Positions 14,988 through 19,909 of a DNA stretch of 19,909 nucleotides are shown here, piece by piece; positions within the stretch are counted from its first letter, which is position 1; each line of letters starts with the position of its first letter. Position numbers and translations under genes: made by a program. This DNA is from Nitrospinota bacterium (GTDB taxonomy: Bacteria; Nitrospinota; Nitrospinia; Nitrospinales; VA-1): NCBI GenBank assembly GCA_002731985.1, contig PCCT01000027.1:3384-23292 (forward strand), in the 5' to 3' direction. The notes below the pieces were generated by a model. It worked only from the letters and a program-made list of their open reading frames with translations. It was not told the DNA's origin and made no database searches.

Positions 14988-15019
14988 TTAATCAGGAAAT
15001 ATTTAAAGGAAGAAAACGC

Positions 15020-16348
15020 TCAGGCAGAATTTTTGAAATCACGGAGATATGAAAGTCGAACAGGAATTTCACCTTCTTCACAATAATTATGTTTGGCCAG
15101 GACTCTGATATCCTCTATAACCCTTTTATCCCCCTCGAAAAGAATAGACTGATAACCCTTATCAGCAAGAGTTCCACCTGCTTGCAGTATACTCATAACT
15201 GATTTGGCATTGAACTTCTCTTCGTCAATAATCATAAACAAATCCATATCCTCATACTGTCTTGCAATGAGCGATACGTATGTGGAGGGACGGGCATGAA
15301 ATCCCAGCGGTTGTGGAATAGGTAATTCAACGCGCACTATTTTGGAGAAACAGTCCAGAATTTCATCGGCAAGCTTTTTTCCTTCATTAATAAAATGCTG
15401 ACTGTAATAGAAACCGAAGTTCATTATTTTATCTAACAAGACATCTTTATTAACCATCATAGAAATACGTTTCTTACTCTCGCCATGTCGAATTTCATCT
15501 TCATGGCGTTCATAAAAATGTGCAAGCCATAAAGCGATTTCAAGAAGGTGCAAAGGCATGGAGATGTACCCACGTATTACCTTGAGATCCGTGTAATCGA
15601 GTTCAAGCTTGGTATTTTTAACAAAAGTATCAAAATCTGATTGGATGTTATGCACCAAGTTTTTATACATTCTTGCTCGTTTTTCGTTGAATTTCTGCAA
15701 AACGGCCAACTTAAGTTCATTGAGGTCCACAATGCGCCTAATCTTTGATTCTTTCATTATTTTGGCAACATGCTTTATTTTTTCACATACTTCAATTATA
15801 CGATCTTCTTCATCTTTAACTTCATCTTCAGCCACATTACAGGGCAATCTCTTATTAGCTTCAATATCAGAAAATTCAACTTGCGCATCAATGTTACGGG
15901 TGATAGTCAACCCGTTCTCAACTCCCGTTGTATGAAGTGCTCCGAACAGATTCAGGATTGACTGATTCAAAAATTCCAGCACGTTGGCGGCATCATTTTT
16001 AAAACGATCTTCAATCTCTGGTGATTCCCGTAGTCTATAAGATGGATATCGGTCCAAAAGATGTCTTGTAAAAAAAGCGGCTATAGAAAGGTTTCTAATC
16101 GAGGCCAGATACTCAACAAAGAAATTCCAGTTTTTATTCTCTCTTGCGCCATGCTCATCCATAAAACTTTCGAGAAATTCCGCTTCTTGAATGAGGTTTG
16201 AATAGAATTTTCGTGATATATCCTTATTTTTTTTAATACGTAGTTCAAATAGAAAAAATATATCAAGAAACTGAGAACATGGTTCCTGGGCCAACGGAAG
16301 AAACTCTTCTTCGGTGATAATTTGAATCAGAGACTTGGGCTCTACCAT
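15020..16348 (-). CDS. Large protein with C-terminal HPr (PTS phosphocarrier) domain
   Basis: A 442-residue protein. The last 100 residues form an HPr-like domain: PLGFHARPSTYVSLIA carries the phosphorylatable histidine (His351), and FNAKSVMSILQAGG carries a serine (Ser383) in the position of Ser46 of Gram-positive HPr. The strand order then follows to DIRVLAKH. The first 335 residues are mostly helical, charged and unlike any domain I know; they have no signal peptide or membrane segment. Free HPr is about 85 residues, so this is a fusion. It could be a phosphorylation-controlled regulator rather than a sugar-uptake component, since no EI or EII gene is near. No Shine-Dalgarno sequence precedes the ATG. 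It is followed by the NUDIX gene. Confidence 0.85.
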   Translation of the reverse strand: MVEPKSLIQIITEEEFLPLAQEPCSQFLDIFFLFELRIKKNKDISRKFYSNLIQEAEFLESFMDEHGARENKNWNFFVEYLASIRNLSIAAFFTRHLLDRYPSYRLRESPEIEDRFKNDAANVLEFLNQSILNLFGALHTTGVENGLTITRNIDAQVEFSDIEANKRLPCNVAEDEVKDEEDRIIEVCEKIKHVAKIMKESKIRRIVDLNELKLAVLQKFNEKRARMYKNLVHNIQSDFDTFVKNTKLELDYTDLKVIRGYISMPLHLLEIALWLAHFYERHEDEIRHGESKKRISMMVNKDVLLDKIMNFGFYYSQHFINEGKKLADEILDCFSKIVRVELPIPQPLGFHARPSTYVSLIARQYEDMDLFMIIDEEKFNAKSVMSILQAGGTLADKGYQSILFEGDKRVIEDIRVLAKHNYCEEGEIPVRLSYLRDFKNSA

Positions 16349-16375
16349 ATTTCAAAAAATCTGTAGTAAAAGTTA

Positions 16376-16543
16376 TTAAATAGATTTATGTGTAACTTGT
16401 TGAGTGATGCTTGCTATTGCATTCCCGCTTAATCCGGTTCCACAACCTAAATCGATAGTATTTGGGAAGAGAAAACCTTCGCCAATATGATCGAGTTTAC
16501 CATCGTAAAGACATCTTTCAGCATTTTTCAATTTTTTGGAGAT
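16376..16543 (-). pseudogene. SAM-methyltransferase remnant
   Basis: An open stretch of 55 codons without a start. It contains TIDLGCGTGLSGNAIA, the SAM-binding motif I of class I methyltransferases. Before it lies a short sequence LKNAERCLYDGKLDHIGEGF that could derive from a repeat or linker region. All later methyltransferase motifs are absent: the frame stops 18 codons after the glycine motif. It sits between the HPr-domain gene and the HNH gene on the same strand and is a decayed fragment, not a working enzyme. Confidence 0.7.
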
Positions 16544-16598
16544 TCATCCACTTCGTTGCTTCCCTATATTGATATTATTAGATAGCTAACAAATAATA

Positions 16599-17141
16599 TC
16601 ATTCATTGGAAGCTCCGGCAAATATAGACTTGGGTAAGTATTTTTTCCAGATAACAAGGTGAGAACTGGGCCCAGCGGGTATTTGAAAAAAGGGCCAATA
16701 GAATTCTGGTTTTGAAGGTTTTTTGGTTAATTCCATCCCCTTTTCGGAAGGGGTCTGGTCTCCCTTTTTTAGATTGCAGGGTTTGCATGCAACCACTACA
16801 TTAGTCCAGTTAGACTTCCCTCCTCTGGATTTAGGAAGAATATGATCCACGGTCAAAAACTTACCACCAGTCCCACAATATTGGCAGGTAAAATTATCAC
16901 GGCACAAAATGTTTTTCTTGCTGAAAGAAATTCCTTTGCGCCTGGCTCGTTTAACAATATTGAGAACGCGAATAACTGCAGGTAAATTGAAGGTGGTGGT
17001 GGGAGATCGAACCACATAGCCATCGCTTTCGATAAATTCCGCCCGCCCGGTAATGACCATAATAATGGCACGCTTGGCACTGCAGAACTGCAAAGGCTCA
17101 TAGGAAGAATTGAGAACCAGACTTTTGACTGAATCCAACAT
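16599..17141 (-). CDS. HNH endonuclease family protein
   Basis: A 180-residue HNH nuclease of the widespread small type that opens with VLNSSYEPLQFCSAKRAI. The nuclease core is CQYCG (Cys86, Cys89), TVDHILPKSRGGKSNWTN (His100 in the DH pair, Asn111 and Asn114) and ACKPCNLKKGD (Cys119, Cys122). The four cysteines should bind zinc and the HNH residues a catalytic metal. The frame extends to 17201, but the ATG at 17141 is preferred because homologues begin shortly before VLNxSYEPL and because a good promoter predicts transcription from about 17206. The cellular role of this family is not established; it is not paired here with a methylase or phage genes. Confidence 0.9.
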   Translation of the reverse strand: MLDSVKSLVLNSSYEPLQFCSAKRAIIMVITGRAEFIESDGYVVRSPTTTFNLPAVIRVLNIVKRARRKGISFSKKNILCRDNFTCQYCGTGGKFLTVDHILPKSRGGKSNWTNVVVACKPCNLKKGDQTPSEKGMELTKKPSKPEFYWPFFQIPAGPSSHLVIWKKYLPKSIFAGASNE

Positions 17142-17212
17142 AAGGTGGACACCTTTTTTAAGCCGGTAAAACCAATTTTCTATATTAAAAGCCAACAACA
17201 AACAATCAGGGG

Positions 17213-17241
17213 ATTTTATATCTAGTGATAGCTACTGTCAA
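17213..17241 (-). promoter_or_regulatory. Sigma-70-type promoter for the HNH gene
   Basis: On the minus strand a perfect TTGACA (17236-17241), a 17-base spacer and TAAAAT (17213-17218, five of six matches). It faces the HNH gene with a leader of about 65 bases to the preferred ATG. This is the best consensus promoter in the window. Confidence 0.55.
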
Positions 17242-17299
17242 CAGCCGGGAGGGTTAATGCAATCTGAAAAGTGGTTCTAACACTACAGACTCAAGATAT

Positions 17300-18718
17300 C
17301 TAAAGGATATTTCCCCTCCCGAGGAATAAGTTTGGATCAAACATTTTTTTTATGGACCTTAACTCTTCCAAAGAAGATTCTCCTACCATTTGGGAAAAAT
17401 AATTTTTCTTCAACTTCCCAATCCCATGCTCGGCAGAAACGGTGCCATTCCATTCAAGAATCTGCTTAACAAGAATATTATAAATGTCATGGGCCTGATC
17501 AATTTGATGGGTCTCTGGCAACAAATTTATGTGCAGGTGATTATCACCCAAATGTCCAAATATAACGTAATCAATATCCCTTTTTAAAAGCTCACCTTTA
17601 TAAAATCTCATTACATCTAGAAGGTGAGAATCAGAAACCGCCATATCCGTGCCAATTTTAATTCTTCCCAAACGGCTATTTTCTTCATTGAGCATTACAG
17701 GAATAGTATGACGAAATTCATGGAATCGCTTCAAGTCATTTGGTTTCTGAGCAAACCAGGAATCATCCAGCAACACACCTTTTCCATTTAAATAATCAAA
17801 CCATGCTTCTAAAGCCAAATCATATTCTTCTTGAAGATTAATGTCATTTTCAAAAAAGAGAGCCGATTCAGCATCTAGTGGGATATCTTCAAATTTATTT
17901 TTCAATCGATCCAGAGATCGTCTATCAAAATACTCAAGGGAACAGGGATTAATAAATTCATCATCTGAATTTCTTATTGAACTAACCAGATGCCAACTGG
18001 CCTCTTCACTTTCAAAAAATAAAACTCCGCTAATGAATGAAGCTGGACGGGGAAGAAGTTTTAATCGAATCCGCGTAACTATACCCAGTGTCCCATCTGA
18101 TCCAATAAATAAATCCAGCCAATCCATTCCGGGCCTGACATAGTATCCCGCCGCATTTTTGCACTTTGGACTTGTATAACTGATTTCAGGAAAGCTCTCT
18201 TCTGATCCATCGGAAAACTTCAAAGGCTGATCGATAGTATCTCCCCTACTCAAAGAAAGGGCTCTTCCGTCTGCCAGAACAATATCGGCTTCAAGGACAT
18301 AGTCACGGGTAGCGCCATATTTATAGCTCCTAGCCCCAGACGCGTTAGTAGCAAGTGTTCCTCCAATGGACGCGAGACTTTCCGTGGGATTAGGTGGATA
18401 AAAATATTGCGACGGCTCTAAGTAGTCATTCAATTGAGCCAGTGAAACTGCGGGGCCAACATCTACAGAAGCATTAATAATATTTCCTAATTCAACAAAT
18501 CTCTCAAGAGAGATAATGAGTCCGGACTCAGGGATGCAAGATGCAGTCACACCTGTTCCCGCCCCGGCGATTGTTATCGGACGGTCATTACTTTTCAAAA
18601 ATATAATCAGTTCATCAACAGACTCTGGAATGATGACTTCGTCGGCAGAGCCGCCTGAGAAATTAGAGCCATCTGTAAGATAAGGAGCAATTGTCTGTGG
18701 GTCTGTTTTACGGATCAT
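17300..18718 (-). CDS. FAD-binding oxidoreductase, GlcD / D-lactate dehydrogenase type
   Basis: A 472-residue flavoprotein of the FAD-binding-4 plus FAD-oxidase-C family. The PP-loop for FAD is TIAGAGTGVTAS (49-60). The second FAD motif is PPNPTESLASIGGTLATNAS (108-127) followed by GARSYKYGATRDYV. GSDGTLGIVT (207-216) is also conserved. The C-terminal half has FGHLGDNHLHINLLPE (387-402) and the closing VSAEHGIGKLKK, both typical of D-2-hydroxyacid dehydrogenases and glycolate oxidase subunit GlcD. Substrate, whether D-lactate, glycolate or another 2-hydroxyacid, is not decided by the sequence. No GlcE or GlcF partner lies nearby. No Shine-Dalgarno sequence precedes the ATG. Confidence 0.93.
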   Translation of the reverse strand: MIRKTDPQTIAPYLTDGSNFSGGSADEVIIPESVDELIIFLKSNDRPITIAGAGTGVTASCIPESGLIISLERFVELGNIINASVDVGPAVSLAQLNDYLEPSQYFYPPNPTESLASIGGTLATNASGARSYKYGATRDYVLEADIVLADGRALSLSRGDTIDQPLKFSDGSEESFPEISYTSPKCKNAAGYYVRPGMDWLDLFIGSDGTLGIVTRIRLKLLPRPASFISGVLFFESEEASWHLVSSIRNSDDEFINPCSLEYFDRRSLDRLKNKFEDIPLDAESALFFENDINLQEEYDLALEAWFDYLNGKGVLLDDSWFAQKPNDLKRFHEFRHTIPVMLNEENSRLGRIKIGTDMAVSDSHLLDVMRFYKGELLKRDIDYVIFGHLGDNHLHINLLPETHQIDQAHDIYNILVKQILEWNGTVSAEHGIGKLKKNYFSQMVGESSLEELRSIKKMFDPNLFLGRGNIL

Positions 18719-18744
18719 TTACCAGGAGATTTAGCGAATCGTAT

Positions 18745-18843
18745 TTATTTGGGTGCACTACGGGTTGATTCCATCAACTCATTGGCCTGCGGGGGAAGAA
18801 AACCTTCATAACCATTATGCCGCTCTATTAACTCAAGTACCAT
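18745..18843 (-). other. Short ORF, 32 codons, with ribosome-binding site
   Basis: Reads MVLELIERHNGYEGFLPPQA and then NELMESTRSAPK. AGGA lies nine bases before the ATG. Its central DNA resembles a part of the methyltransferase remnant at 16376-16543 (both contain GAAGGTTTTCT within similar flanks), so it may be a start fragment of a related gene. It fills part of the roughly 300-base gap before the flavoprotein gene; the rest of that gap shows nothing clear. Confidence 0.3.
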
Positions 18844-19016
18844 ATAGATTTATCCTTTCAGTACTTCTGGACTGCCGATTTAATAATTCTAGCGGCTTTG
18901 TTGCCCGATAGGTATCTGGATATGCAATCCGCAAAAAAACTTTTCTGTTTGGCTAGACATAATTATTACTACGCAGATTTATAATTCATGCCCAATATAA
19001 GCCCCCATAATGTCTA

Positions 19017-19688
19017 TTAGCCAGAAATTTTTAGAACATACTCGTCCAGACGCTCATGTGCCAGAGCATTAGCCTCTGATATTTTCTTTGCTTCTAATAG
19101 CTCAAGAACCTTTTCATCATCTCTTATCGTAATAAGAAATTTTTTGCGATGATCTGGCGACGGGAGAATTTCCTGGGCTTTGACCCTTAACTGCTCCTGC
19201 AATTTAATCTGGCTTAAAATCAACTCATTGACCGCATTCTGAAGGATTGGTTCCACTTTCTCTCTCAAAGCTTTCGCCATAAGCGGACTTTTTCCTCCTG
19301 TAGAAATAGCTACCTGCACAACATCTCCAACATTGATAACAGCCGGGTGACTGAAATCGCTTACATCAGGATCATCAGCCGCATAGGCATAACAACCGTG
19401 AAATTTAGCGAAATCAATAATCTTTCGATTTAACTTTCTGTCATCTGTCACTGCAAGGATCAATATAAGTTGATCATAGTTGCTGATAAAATCGACATTC
19501 TCAATTTTCTTTAATTCAAGAGCAATTTTTCCATTAGCCGCATGCTCCTCAATGGATTGTTCAACAGATTCAGCAACAACAATAATATCGCATTGTTGAC
19601 TGAGAAGCGCCTCCACCTTTCTGGCCGCTTCGTTGCCCCCACCAACAATCAGGGCCTGTCTGCCCTTTAGATTCAAATCTATTATCAT
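19017..19688 (-). CDS. Precorrin-2 dehydrogenase / sirohydrochlorin ferrochelatase-like (CysG N-terminal type)
   Basis: A 223-residue protein equal to the N-terminal module of siroheme synthase CysG, as in stand-alone Met8/SirC/YlnF proteins. The NAD-binding glycine motif is IVGGGNEAARKVEALL (14-29). The middle has ILAVTDDRKLN and YAADDPDVSDFSHPA, and the signature VQVAISTGGKSPLMAKALRE is intact. It should oxidise precorrin-2 to sirohydrochlorin with NAD, possibly also inserting iron, towards siroheme for nitrite or sulfite reductases. No uroporphyrinogen methyltransferase is fused or adjacent within the window. GGGAG lies nine bases before the ATG. Confidence 0.92.
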   Translation of the reverse strand: MIIDLNLKGRQALIVGGGNEAARKVEALLSQQCDIIVVAESVEQSIEEHAANGKIALELKKIENVDFISNYDQLILILAVTDDRKLNRKIIDFAKFHGCYAYAADDPDVSDFSHPAVINVGDVVQVAISTGGKSPLMAKALREKVEPILQNAVNELILSQIKLQEQLRVKAQEILPSPDHRKKFLITIRDDEKVLELLEAKKISEANALAHERLDEYVLKISG

Positions 19689-19909
19689 TTTTATCAGCTC
19701 CCTTTATAAAATGGTAACACAAAAAACCCTTTCAAACAGAAATCCGTATTTTTTCATTTAAGTAATATAATGAAAAATATTTAAGAATATCACAGAGGGG
19801 GCAGACCATACGCGAGCAATCATCAATCTTAAATAATACTAGCTCTTGTTTTGCTTAAACATTTTAGGAATATTCAATTCACACGAAAACTCTCTAAATG
19901 ATAGGCCTT

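Noticed and set aside
16603-17152. Other minus-strand frames inside the HNH gene
   Set aside because: Out-of-frame readings of the HNH endonuclease coding sequence.
19689-19909. Upstream region of the precorrin-2 dehydrogenase gene as a riboswitch or small gene
   Set aside because: No conserved aptamer-like pattern, no convincing promoter and no coding frame could be supported.

Overview
The window reads as ordinary chromosome from a Gram-negative (diderm) bacterium with AT-leaning DNA. Supporting genes are a membrane-anchored HtrA/DegS-type periplasmic protease, an MltD-type lytic transglycosylase with LysM domains, CvpA, a FlhB C-terminal homologue and UbiE/MenG. No rRNA, tRNA or CRISPR was seen. 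The gene mix would fit a deltaproteobacterium- or Nitrospinota-like lineage, but that is an impression and no marker gene settles it.

Layout. 171-1064 (+): PhzF-family enzyme, then on the other strand a small three-CxxC zinc-ribbon protein and a DJ-1/PfpI protein. 2347-4262 (+): ubiE/menG and a DegS-like protease, overlapping by one base. 4400-5333 (-): CopZ-like metal-binding protein and a leucine-rich-repeat protein. 5428-7616: accessory-looking stretch with a YgjP-type metallopeptidase remnant, a membrane protein with a pilin-like outer domain, a DUF1566 protein and an unknown Cys-containing protein. 7750-11168 (-): a 50-codon histidine-kinase tail butted against nadC, a short orphan reading frame, then the LysM transglycosylase. 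11388-13887 (-): probable operon cvpA, class IV aminotransferase, coaE, FlhB C-terminal homologue. 13951-14463: truncated lytic transglycosylase fused to a piece of an IS1595-type transposase. 14472-16348 (-): NUDIX hydrolase and a large protein ending in an HPr domain. 16376-19688 (-): methyltransferase remnant, HNH endonuclease, GlcD-like flavoprotein and precorrin-2 dehydrogenase.

How the genes fit together. Most intact genes are housekeeping: NAD synthesis (nadC), CoA synthesis (coaE), quinone methylation (ubiE), siroheme entry, and cell-wall and envelope maintenance. Between them lie several gene fragments: a kinase tail, a metallopeptidase tail, a transglycosylase tail, a transposase tail and a methyltransferase piece. 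This points to repeated deletion and rearrangement.

The most striking structural signal is a 30-base inverted repeat (28 of 30 identical), about 1.3 kb apart at 13161-13190 and 14464-14493. It brackets cvpA, the transglycosylase fragment and the transposase fragment. One copy begins exactly at the aminotransferase start codon; the other encodes the last residues of the NUDIX protein. The most interesting intact protein is the 442-residue HPr-domain protein at 15020-16348, which keeps the phosphorylatable His and a Ser46-like site behind about 335 residues of unrecognised, mostly helical sequence.
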